DNA from: Zingiber officinale
Taxonomy: Eukaryota; Streptophyta; Magnoliopsida; Zingiberales; Zingiberaceae
Assembly: GCF_018446385.1 (NCBI RefSeq)
Contig: NC_055996.1
Location: 13,131,317 to 13,195,316 of the forward strand
DNA: 64,000 nucleotides
Reading direction: 5' to 3'
The notes beneath the pieces are model-generated. The model had not been told where the DNA came from. It saw nothing but the letters and a program-made list of their open reading frames with translations, and did not search any database. Shown piece after piece: positions 10,701 through 19,429 of this stretch. The translations under genes and the position numbers were made by a program. Position 1 is the first letter of the stretch. Each line of letters opens with the position of its first letter.

Positions 10701-12834
10701 CATGCAAGATCGCTGGCGAAATTCCGCAACTCATGCGTCGACTGCACAAAGACATCATGATTTTGCTAGAGGCATTGGATCGCCTCTCCTTCGCTTTTCC
10801 TCCAGATCCGAGGCGATGAAAGTGGTGGCCTCGATCGGGTTGGATGGATCTGAACTTCCTCCTTTTTCGCCATAAATTAGCGGGAGGTTTCTCGTTATGG
10901 CGTGTACCTCGATTCGGGGGGCCTTCCGAGCGGAAGAAGCTTCTGCTCGGATCATCTCTATATAGCATCGCCGAGCTGCTAGCTGATCTCCACGCACTTC
11001 TCCTACTTTGTCTTCCACGGGGAACTTTATCTTCTGGTGGAAGGTTGAAACAACCGCTCGGAATTCGCCGAGCGACATTGTAGGATGATGGAGAGTCGAC
11101 CACCACGAAGTTTATTGTCCTGGTTCTCCGGAGCGGTTCCTCTCCCAGTGAGGTGGCCAGCCGGATTTGTCCGACCGGTTGAACTTCGTTGCCCGTAAAC
11201 CCGTAGAGCGGGGTTATCATGGGCAGCAGCTCGGCTCGATCAATTTGCAACTGGTCGAACGCCTTCTTGAATATGATGTTGACCGAGCTCCCGGTGTCAA
11301 CAAATATGCGGTGAATGGTGTAATTCGCTATTACCGCTTTAATGAGCAACGCGTCGTCATGGGGCACTTCTACTCCTTCTAAATCCCCGGGCCCGAAAGT
11401 GATTTCTGGTCCGGTCGCCCGCTCTTGGCTACAGCCGACCGCGTGGATCTGCAGCTGCCGGACGCCCGCCTTTCTTGCTCGGTTGGAGTCTCCTCCGGTC
11501 GGCCCACCAGCAATAACGTTGATTTCGCCCCGGGAAGTATTGCTCCTGTTTTCTTCCTCCCGAGTAGATGGTCGGGACCGTTCCCTGGACGCCCGACGAT
11601 TCTCTTGTCTGGGTGATCGGTGTCGATCAGGCGTCTGGTGATGTTGCCTCTCCATGCGGGTCCGGTCGGCTTCCTGAGCCCTTTGCCTCCTGTCACGGGG
11701 AGGAGACCGGCGTTCAACCCTCCTGGGAACGGGATTAGTCACGAAAGGAAGATTCCGGCAATCTCTCGTGTTGTGCGTATCTGACTGGTGGAAGGAGCAG
11801 AACATAGGAGTCCACCTCTTCTTTGGCTTGGGCCGAGCGGCACCCACTTCTTGCACGTGCGATCTGGTGTGGGGAGATCGAATCGCTTCAGCCCTTGGTC
11901 CTCTAGGTGGTTGCTGAGCGGAGTGCTGCTTCCGCTCGGCATGAACAAGTGCACGCTCGGTTGGAGCTTCTTTTTTCCGAGCAGCTTGCGCTTCTTCCAC
12001 GTTTATGTATTCATTGGCCCGATGTAGCATGTGATCATAGTCTCGGGGCGGCTTTCGGATGAGCGACCTGAAGAAGTCCCCATCAACAAGGCCTTGTGTG
12101 AAGGCGTTCATCATCGTTTCCGATGTGGCTGTTGGGATATCCATCGCCACTTGGTTGAATCGCTGGATGTAAGTTCGAAGCGATTCCTTTGGCTCTTGTT
12201 TGATGGCGAACAAGCTAACGCTTGTTTTCTGATAACGCCGACTGCTGGCGAAGTGGTGGAGGAAGGCCGTTCGGAAGTCCTTGAAGCTTGTGATGGACCC
12301 GTCCGGCCGTCTACGGACCCACCGCTGAGCCGATCCCGAGAGCGTGGTAAGGAAGACTCGGCACTTCACTCCATCAGTGTATTGGTGGAGCGTGGCGGTA
12401 TTATCAAACTTACCCAAATGATCATCCGGGTCCGTTGTTCCATTATACTCGCCGATCGTAGGGGGCGCGTAGTGCTTGGGCAGAGGATCTCGCAGAATGG
12501 CTTCCGAAAATTGGCGGTTGGTCCGCTCGGGAGATGAGTCCGTCCGGGGGGCTTTCCCTTTTCTGTCATCCCGCCTTGGCATTTCGTCTGAAGAGGAGCC
12601 TCTATCTCTTCGAGCTGGTGCTGCTTCAGGGGTGCGAAATAGGGCCCGATGGAATGCGACGGTGGCTTGAGGTGCTTCCGCTCGGCCACCAGACGCAGAT
12701 GTCGCTTGTTGTTCCGGCCGCTCGGCTGTTGCTTTTTGTCTTTGCTCCACTAGTTTGGCAGCCCTTATCTCGACCAGAGCTTCGAGTTCTTCGGTTGAAA
12801 GCGTCACCACGTGTTGTCGTCCAGCCTCATCCAT
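7756..12834 (-). CDS. Gag-pol polyprotein of the Tat element (damaged between protease and RT)
   Basis: A 1692-codon frame. In order: gag core (about residues 105-295, LPKHYAPPTIGEYNG onward), a knuckle-like CSFHQSDTHNTRDC, aspartic protease (DTGSS near 512), reverse transcriptase (LDAYQGYHQ, then YVDD near 857), gypsy RNase H (near 1005), a second archaeal-type RNase H (YVDGSS near 1132), and integrase with an HHCC finger, D near 1415, D near 1476 and E near 1513. The polyprotein would make, process and integrate element cDNA. Between protease and RT the expected sequence leaves this frame: about 10755-11078 another minus frame carries the family-like stretch KFPVEDKVGEVRGDQLAARR. Further short deletions disturb the RT N-terminus up to about 10480. 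The long frame is therefore open but partly wrong, and the enzyme is probably dead. Family length is about 1700-1800 residues. Confidence 0.9.
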   Translation of the reverse strand: MDEAGRQHVVTLSTEELEALVEIRAAKLVEQRQKATAERPEQQATSASGGRAEAPQATVAFHRALFRTPEAAPARRDRGSSSDEMPRRDDRKGKAPRTDSSPERTNRQFSEAILRDPLPKHYAPPTIGEYNGTTDPDDHLGKFDNTATLHQYTDGVKCRVFLTTLSGSAQRWVRRRPDGSITSFKDFRTAFLHHFASSRRYQKTSVSLFAIKQEPKESLRTYIQRFNQVAMDIPTATSETMMNAFTQGLVDGDFFRSLIRKPPRDYDHMLHRANEYINVEEAQAARKKEAPTERALVHAERKQHSAQQPPRGPRAEAIRSPHTRSHVQEVGAARPKPKKRWTPMFCSFHQSDTHNTRDCRNLPFVTNPVPRRVERRSPPRDRRQRAQEADRTRMERQHHQTPDRHRSPRQENRRASRERSRPSTREEENRSNTSRGEINVIAGGPTGGDSNRARKAGVRQLQIHAVGCSQERATGPEITFGPGDLEGVEVPHDDALLIKAVIANYTIHRIFVDTGSSVNIIFKKAFDQLQIDRAELLPMITPLYGFTGNEVQPVGQIRLATSLGEEPLRRTRTINFVVVDSPSSYNVARRIPSGCFNLPPEDKVPRGRQSRRSAWRSASSSAMLYRDDPSRSFFRSEGPPNRGTRHNEKPPANLWRKRRKFRSIQPDRGHHFHRLGSGGKAKERRSNASSKIMMSLCSRRMSCGISPAILHELHVRGRSAMKQKKDLASEYHYPGGVEKLLRATYARFSWPANVVLVSRAASGGCIDFRDRTKHAQGFYPPDRSPVDSRELICMLDAYQGYHQVPLAREDQEKVSFITADGTYCYNVMPFGLKNAGATYQRLMNKVFKEQIGRNLEVYVDDILIKSVRAADLFKDMEETFRTLRKYGVKLNPQKCLFGAKGGRFLGYIVTERGIEANPNKMKALQDMPPPRNTREVQRLTGRIIALSRFISRTADRSLPFFKILRKATKFQWDEECDQAFEELKTYLNSLPILAKPIGGESLYMYLSSTEHAVGSALVRASDEEQPVYFLSHILKDAESRYTGLEKLAFALVLAARRLRPYFLAHTIIVRTNSPLGRVLLNPEASGRLIKWTTELSEFDIQYQPRPAIKAQSLADFVTEVQRPELEALWRIYVDGSSTRLGSGIGILLISPQEEKMHLSVRLDYKATNNEAEYEAIIAGLQAARHVGAGRVILYSDSQLAAQQLSGTFEINSVRLKLYAEAFEKLKATFREVLIQKIPRTENQAADELAKLASSITPIAIQQPIEKTLLVAHVDRMEGLSFPDDWRTSIMEFLRSGKTPADRDEAQLLRRRAGRFTLIGDQLYKKAFSRPLLKCVSSEDSAYILQEVHQGSCGGHPGGRSLAKKILLAGYFWPTLQADAARTVSICLSCQKYHNFSHRPAEEMKASTISCPFDQWGMDIVGPLPMATGQRKFLLVAVDYFSKWVEAEPLAKITEQMVKKFIWQHIICRFGIPRRLVSDNGRQFTGKMLEDWCNSYGIEQHFTSVAYPQSNGQAEVANREILRILRARLDHLGGSWPDEVPSVLWAIRTTPKEGTGVTPFHLVYGGEAVIPVEVGVESARIQCYDEGNAELRNMELDLVEEERAKASVRLMAYRQRMKQNYNRRVIPRSFQVGDLVWKKVKPVGEVGKLEAPWAGPFKIIEKLRSGAYYLEDEGGRQLDRPWSANHLQPYRAG

Positions 12835-12867
12835 TGTTTCCGATCGGATGCAGGAGCGTTCCCACAG

Positions 12868-12876
12868 ACGGCGCCA
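12868..12876 (-). other. Primer binding site of the Tat element
   Basis: Three bases inside the 5' LTR, the minus strand reads TGGCGCCGT. This complements the 3' end of plant tRNA-Asp as I know it (…ACGGCGCCA). The following bases (CTGTGGG) no longer match, so the tRNA assignment is tentative. Confidence 0.6.
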
Positions 12877-12879
12877 ATT

Positions 12880-13535
12880 TGATCCTGTCCGAATCAGGAG
12901 TCAAGGGACGCTGGGCACGTGGTGCTTCCTGCGGAATCCTCGAATGCTCCGGTGAACCTGCAACAGAACCGAGCCGGGAGGGGTGTCCCGGCGACGGCCC
13001 TCCGACGCTCAAGTTAGGCGAGGGATAACAAAGAGGTGGTTTTCCAATTAAGATTTCGCATACCTCCGGTGAAGAAATGGAGGCCTTATATAGACCTCTG
13101 GAGGAGACCTGAATGCTCCGGTCAAATCAACCACATACCTTTGACCATGTTCAAGTATGGGTTTATCAGAAGGATCATGCCCGAATATGGATCTGTCAGA
13201 GGAACGTCCTGAGACCATACTGCTACTGCGCCCACCTCCCCCTGATGTGACGTTGATGTGACATTAAGATCCTCCATCTCGCGATTTTGTGTACGGCCTA
13301 ATCATCAGACATGCTCCTGCTAATATCCCAGATCCTGGGCCGAGCGCATGAGCCGATCGGCCACCTTTTCACCCTCGCCCATATTTCTGCCGAGCGTACT
13401 CCTGCTCGGCTCTTCAATCTCCTTGCCCTGGCGTCGGAAACTTGAACCCATGAATGGGTTACCCCTAGCTTCGCTCGGACATACCCAGATGCTCGGCTCG
13501 CTTAATCAGCCTACCCTTGGTCTACTGCCGGATCA
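12880..13535 (-). repeat. 5' LTR of the Tat element
   Basis: 656 bp, the promoter copy for the minus-strand transcript. It carries a TATA box, CTATATAAGG, on the minus strand at 13085-13094. It is followed directly by the target duplication AAAGT (13536-13540). Confidence 0.95.
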
Positions 13536-13540
13536 AAAGT

Positions 13541-14698
13541 CATCTCACACAATTATAGGATTACCATATTTGAAAATTTAGAATGAGTGAGATGCTAAGA
13601 AAATTAAACTTTAAACTATTTTCTTAAAAAGGATTTTGAAAACTTATAAATATGTTTTCTTAAGAAATATTTTTTAAATTTTGATTGATTGATTGATTTG
13701 GTGTATTATATAAATTATTATTCACCATCTAAGTCCTTAGATCTTTAAGTCAACCATGACTCTTAGACACATCTAGGAATATCTTCCTTGTGGGTAACAA
13801 TGATATCTAACAAGAGTGTCTAGTTAAGGGGGAGAGACTTAACTAAAGGACATATTTTTCAAAATTTTGCTTTTGAAAACATATTTTGAAAATTGTTTCA
13901 AAACACTTTTTGAAAAATGCTTGATAAAACTTCTTTTCAAATATTTTTTTTTTTTTTTTTACTTTTACGTACTTATTTAAAGAATTCTGGTGTTGAAATT
14001 AATTTAATATTTTTTTGAAAAATTGCTTACAAAACTCAAATACTATCTTTTCACCCTAGTTCATGCATTATCTTTTCAAAATCATATTCTTAAAACTCAT
14101 ACTTTTTGAAAAATCATAGTTAAAAATTAAAAAAAAAACTTTGAAAATCTCTTTAAAACTTTATGTTTCACACTTTGAAAAACTCTTTACAAATATTTTT
14201 GAAAAATATTGTTTGAAATATTTTTAACAAATTCTAAGAAATTTTGCAAGCATTAAGTCTTCTATATCATGGTTTTGCAAAAATAGTTTAAGTCTTGAAA
14301 TACTTTTTAAAACATATTCTTGAGAGATTTTACTTAGTGCATTCTTCAAAATTATTTTAAAAAAAAATTAAAAAAATATTGCAAATTTACTCAATTTTTT
14401 CATGGATTAAGGTTTTTTTTTTCAAAATCTCTATGAATCATTTTTGAAAAGTATAAATACATCTTATTATTAGTTTCCAAAGGGGTGAGGGAATACCTTA
14501 GGAAAATCTTGAAAATATTTAAAAGTATTCCATCATTGTTGGTGCAAGACTTAGGGATCCTTAGCAATTAAAGACATTTATGAAGAGTTCTTTTTGTTGT
14601 ATGACAAAAGGGGGAGAAGAAGGGTTTAAGTTAGAAATCTAAATCTTTTAAATTGACCTAACTTAAACATATTTGTCAAACATCAAAAAGGGGGAGAT
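13541..14698 (+). mobile_element. 3' internal region of S1 with polypurine tract
   Basis: AT-rich non-coding DNA. Its first 55 bases, with CATCTCACACAATTATAGG, match the reverse complement of 27790-27850, placing it in the same family. It ends with CATCAAAAAGGGGGAGAT, the polypurine tract (14680-14698) abutting TGTTGG of the LTR. A second GGGGGAG tract lies near 14610. I see no gene. Confidence 0.75.
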
Positions 14699-16320
14699 TG
14701 TTGGTGCAATCGACCTCCAAGGTTTCAATGTCAGGCAAATATGTTTAAGTATGTTTAAGTATGGAGCTTGATCTAGGGAAGTCCTAGTTGTAGGCTAGGC
14801 AAAGGAAGTCCTAGTTGGAGGCTAGGCAAGGGAAGTCCTAGTTGTAGGCTAGGCAAGGGAAGTCTTGGTTAGAGGCTAGGCAAGAGAAATCTCGGTATAT
14901 CGTAGAAGCCAGGTGGATAGGTCTGGAGGACTTGATCCCTGGGTAGCCGAATACTGAGTCTGGGTGAGTGAAGCCAAGTGGAGAAAATCCTAAGGGGTGA
15001 TAACCTTAGGTTATGGTGAGTGAAGCTAGATGAAGTAAATCCTAGGGGTGGTAACATTAGGTAACAAGAAGTCTTGGAGGAGTGAACTCCAAGCAAGGTT
15101 AATCGGATGGTTTTCGGTTGACCGCGCGCGGTCGACCGGACCAGCGAATCTCGATAAATCTAGGTTTATGTTTACCATTATATTCTGTATTACTATTATT
15201 GCTATTGGCTAATGTAGTATTGCAAAAAAAGTCTTAGTGGATCGGGTGATCAGACACTGAGATGACAAAAGTCCAAACAGGTCTGAAGGACCAATATTTG
15301 GCAGGTAAGTTGAGGTATGCAACTGGAGGAGCGACAGTGAGGTCGAGTTCCTAAAGGGAACAACCTTAGGTCGCTGATCCAACTGAAGAAACCGGGAAGA
15401 TTTCCAAGTTGAAATCAAGACAGTTCTACTGTCTATATTACTCATGCATTATATTACTGTGCTAACCTTTATTTTACAGGAATATTGTTTAACTCTATTT
15501 TGCAGATTCGGCCTGATCGGTCGACCAAACAGGAGGATCGGTCGACCAAACCAGCTTGACTCAGACCAGAGATCAGTTCAGACCAAAGCGAAGCACAGTC
15601 CGATCGAAACTTGATTGGTCGACCGAACCAGGGATCGGTCGACCGATCCAATCAGTATTAATGGAGCATTAAATGAAGATCTCAGTAGATTTCGACGAAC
15701 AGGGAAGGAAGCTGTTCGGTCGACCGAAAAATAGGTTCGGTCGACCGAACCCTTAATGACCAGTTAATCCAGCCAGGAAGGAAGGGAGCGGGTTCGGTCG
15801 ACCGAACCCAAGGATCGGTCGACTGAACGTTGGCGATTCTTATAAAAGTGAAGCTCTAGGTCCGTGACTGGGTAATGGGTTCTGATACCATCTCTGTGAA
15901 AAAGCTGTTCGTGCTACTACTCTTCTACACATCTATCAAGCAAGTTGTTGTACCATCCAAGAAGTGCCGATCGAGCTACATCTTCTATCTAAGTAATCGG
16001 TATATTTGTTTAACTTGTATTATACTTAATTCAAGTAAGATAGTAGGCTGTTACTATCTTACTCTACTCATTTGTATGATCTGATTCTTTCCGAGGATCT
16101 CAGAAAGAAGGGTTATAGTGGATTGCCCATCTGTGCGATCAAGGATCGCGGGCCTTCGAGTAGGAGTCGAGCTAGACTCCGAACAAAGTAAAATAGACTT
16201 GTCTATTCTTTTACTTTCCGCTATGCACAACTCTATTTTTAAAAGACTAAAGAAAAGTTTTAAAAAGACGCGATATTCAACCCCCCTCTATCGCACTATT
16301 CTATCTATCATAAGTGTGCA
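14699..16320 (+). repeat. 3' LTR of S1
   Basis: It starts TGTTGGTGCAATCG right after the polypurine tract and ends around AAGTGTGCA; the right edge is approximate, because another LTR fragment follows without a clear junction. A TATA box TTATAAAAG is at 15840. Upstream of it are nine GTCGAC palindromes, eight of them in pairs. Near the end CAACCCCCCTCTATCGCAC resembles the tail of the other SIRE LTRs. Confidence 0.75.
15520..15848 (+). promoter_or_regulatory. Four paired GTCGAC palindromes and TATA box
   Basis: GTCGAC starts at 15520/15541, 15618/15638, 15719/15740 and 15797/15818, so the members of each pair are 21, 20, 21 and 21 bp apart. Flanks extend the symmetry, for example TTCGGTCGACCGAA. 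The last copy ends 17 bp before the TATA box at 15840. An isolated copy lies at 15131. The spacing equals two helical turns, which suggests a paired protein site; that is inference. Confidence 0.6.
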
Positions 16321-17130
16321 ATAACTTAGAGCACGAGAGGTCGAGTGAAAGACACAGTTAATGAGAAGGATGACACGGGAGAGAGTTGACGGGCTCGATG
16401 TGTCTGAGGGACGAGGTGCTGCGGAAGAGTACACTGGTGGATGAGAAGGAGGCATGCAGCGTTTCTAAGGGACGAGAGTCGGAGCTGAAGGTTACTTGAG
16501 AAGGTCGGAAGATGAGTTCGGATGAACCCTATTTTGGAAGGATGAAATCACCCAAGCGAGTGGAATTGGAGCGAAATACCCGGACCCAAGCGAGCCAAAG
16601 ACCAGGACAAAAAAGTCAACATGATGCTGACTTTTTGGTTCCGGGTGCCCGGAACCCCTCTGGGTGCCCGGAACCCCTCTGGGTGCCTGAAGTTAGAAAC
16701 TTAGTCAAACGCGACGTAGCGCGAGCCGTCACGATGGGGGTAAAATTTTATCCCCCTTCAAGCGCCTGGAACCCTTCCAGGTGCCTCCATTCCAGGCACT
16801 TTGATCAGGGCTATAAATATATCCCTGATCGTAGTAGTCTGAAATCACTTGTATACGAGTTTCTTTGAGTGTTCTACTACTTTGTGTGCTTCCAACGATT
16901 GTAAGAGGCTTCTCCACCTATGACGAAAGGAGAATTTGAGTAGTACTTCAGAGTCTTGGATTAACAACCTTCCCGGTTATAACCAAGTAAAAATCGGTAG
17001 CCTCTTTTTTTTTTTATTAGTTTATCAATTCTTTTTATACAAGTGTCTTATTATTTCAAAAGATCGAGAAAGGTTCTATTTTCATTTTTGAAGGGCAATT
17101 TGCCCCTCTTGCCTGCCACACGAGTCCTAT
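16321..17130 (+). repeat. Copia-type LTR fragment with TATA in a hairpin
   Basis: A plus-oriented promoter-like layout: GGGTGCCCGG palindromes 19 bp apart (centres 16646, 16665, 16684), further GCGCC/GGTGCC copies to 16800, then CTATAAATATAT at 16811-16822. The TATA box is flanked by GATCAGGG (16803-16810) and CCCTGATC (16823-16830). A U5-like tail ends GGGCAATTTGCCCCTCTTGCC near 17110. About 16330-16640 matches 24070-24430 directly. Both ends are approximate. Confidence 0.55.
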
Positions 17131-18484
17131 CAGGATGAACGAAACTCAAGATGTTGATTTAGTGCATCTTTTTGAGTTTTAATTTCATCAAAACACATAG
17201 TTATGTGTCATCCAATCATTGGGAAAGCTAATATACAAGTCATGTACATTTAGCTCAAAGATTATGGTTGGAAATTTGGTTTTGAAAATGATTTCAAGGA
17301 TACTTTGGAAAATCTTTGTCAAGACTATCTTTTGATAGAAATCACCATTGTATAGTTAAACATAAACTTGACAGAAACATTGAAGTTTTCAGGAGTTTCT
17401 AACTTTGTGTCAATCTTTGAAAATAAGATATATTTTCTTATAAAACTATTTTTCCATGATAGTATATGCCTTAATAATGTCTACAAGAATTTTTACAATT
17501 TTTAAAATTTTATAAAATTTTTGGGGCATTTATGAAATTCGGCTGAAAGCAATTTCAGAAATTAGAAAAGGTAATCGACTAGGATAGTCGATTACCAAAT
17601 CCTAATCAATCAGGTCAATCGATTAGACGAATTTCCGTGAACACAGTGGCTCACGGAATCAATTACATCAATCGATTAAGATGTTTAATCAACTATGTCA
17701 ATTGATTAACACTGGGGAATCGATTAAATCCTAACTTTAATCGATTATGGTTGGTCTTAAGTGACTAAGGACTTGGTTTAAGCGCTTAAGATTCTATTTT
17801 CAGCTTAAATAAATTTATTTAAGATGAATAGGCCGTGTTTAGTCGTGTTAACCATCCCTAACCCTAGGAAGTGCTTAGATAAGCATTTAAAGGTAGTTTT
17901 CTTGTTAAAACAAGAAAGGATTGATTATTTCAAAGTTGGATTTTGAACCTAAAAACTTCAAGTGTTGGATTTTCTAAAGGTTTAGAAATTCCAAGTCATT
18001 GTTACTGCAATGACAGAAGTTTGGAACATGTTTTGAGGGGGAGTTACTCCTTGAAAACATGGTTTACTTTTATTTGTAAATAATGAAACAATGGAAGGTG
18101 GAAACCTTCATTGTTATACATGCTCAAGGTTGAGCATAGGAACACAATGTAAGATTGGAAATCTTCATTACAATCGGTGAATACTCTAAGATGAGCATTT
18201 GAGAGCAATGAAGGGTATGAGACCTTCATTGTAGTGTTGTCAACAACAAGTGAGGTTGTGAACAACGTATGGATAACTCTTCAGGGGGAGAGTTTTTGAT
18301 ATGTAACAAATAGGGAGAATGTAGGGTTTAAGTTAGGTCTTCATTAACCAAAGAGAGAGTTTACCCTCTTGGAAAGGTAGAGAATGAAGGAAACCCTCAT
18401 TCATGCTTTGACATGAAGAAGAAGTTAAGGCTATGGGATTAGCCTAACTTAAACATATTGCCAAACATCAAAAAGGGAGAGATT
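17131..18484 (+). mobile_element. 3' internal region of SIRE-type element S3
   Basis: Non-coding DNA with repeated TCGATTA dyads at 17570-17760. It ends in ACATCAAAAAGGGAGAGAT, the polypurine tract (about 18466-18484) next to the LTR start TGTTGGTG. The 5' part of S3 was not identified. I see no gene. Confidence 0.65.
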
Positions 18485-19429
18485 GTTGGTGTAATTTTCC
18501 CTAGGTCAAGGTTGACTAGGCTTAAGTTGACTCAAACTTAAATTTTGATGTTTGTGTTTTGATATTTAAAAATGTATGAAGATTGTAATTGTAATTGTTC
18601 ATTTGGGGAAATTATTGGTGTAATTCTCCTCTGGTCAAGGGTTGACTAGTTTGATGTGAAGAAGGGTCAAGTAGGTCAACGTTGACCAGATACTTGACTA
18701 GGAAGTCCAACGAGAAAGTTGGTAGAAGATGAAAATCCAAGTGAGTCAGTATTAATCGGACACTTGGTTGAGAAATCCTGGTGAGTAAAACCAGATGAAA
18801 GCCCTAGTGAGTGAGGCTATACAGAAAAAATCCTAGTGAGTGAAGCCAAGCAGTTGTGAAAGTCTTAGTGAGTGAAGCCGGACATAAGGAAAACCAAGTG
18901 GGTCAAGGTTGACCGGACACCTGGTGATTGGAAGTCTAAGTAGGTCAATGGATTGACCGAATATTTGGTACAAGAAGAAAAGTCCAAGTGGATCAAAGGA
19001 TTGACCAGTCACTTGGTGAAGAAGTCCGAGAAGGACAAGGTTGACCAGATGCTACACAAAGAGGGGTTCCAACAGGTCGAAGTTGATTAGATGTTGGGTA
19101 AAGGAACCTTAGACTTCGATTGAGAAGTTAGTGTTTGGTAATCGACTAAGTTAGTCGATTACCATAGCGTAAGCGACTATGGTAATTGCTTAAGCTTGGA
19201 ATCACGAGAAAGACCTCCTAATCGATTGGTGTAATCGATTAGGATACCATAAGCGATTAGGGTAATCGCTTATGGTGCCTTCTGCGCCAAATAGAAGGAT
19301 CTGTTCGAAGCTTAAGCAATCAGGGTGATCGCTTAAGTTGGATTTCGCGGAAGGCATAAAGAGTTTGGTAAGTGATTAAGTAGGAAGGCTGAATCACTTT
19401 TGGGGCTTCTCGCGATTGAACAGAGGGTT
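18485..19429 (+). repeat. S3 LTR, first segment
   Basis: It starts TGTTGGTGTAATTTTCCC after the polypurine tract and contains many short phrases of the type GTGAGTGAAGCC. At 19138-19345 there are dyads built on TCGATTA or GCGATTA cores. It is interrupted at 19429 by the Tekay-like solo LTR. The remaining pieces of this LTR are 22120-22274 and 39769-40197, giving about 1.5 kb in total. Confidence 0.65.

Larger units (their letters stand above)
2318..13535 (-). mobile_element. Complete Ty3/gypsy Tat-lineage LTR retrotransposon
   Basis: An 11.2-kb element bounded by two 656-bp LTRs, each starting TGATCC and ending GGATCA on the plus strand. Both sides carry the 5-bp target duplication AAAGT (2313-2317 and 13536-13540). 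Transcription runs on the minus strand. The order is 5' LTR, primer site, gag-pol, tandem repeats, an antisense gene, polypurine tract, 3' LTR. The second, archaeal-type RNase H after the usual RNase H, and the extra antisense ORF between pol and the 3' LTR, are known hallmarks of the Tat group (Retand, Grande, Ogre relatives). The LTRs differ at 6 sites, so insertion is recent. It is nested in S1. Confidence 0.95.

Noticed and set aside
9851-12537. Several plus-strand frames of 100-170 codons inside gag-pol
   Set aside because: They are complements of conserved RT, protease and gag coding sequence and have no recognisable domain.
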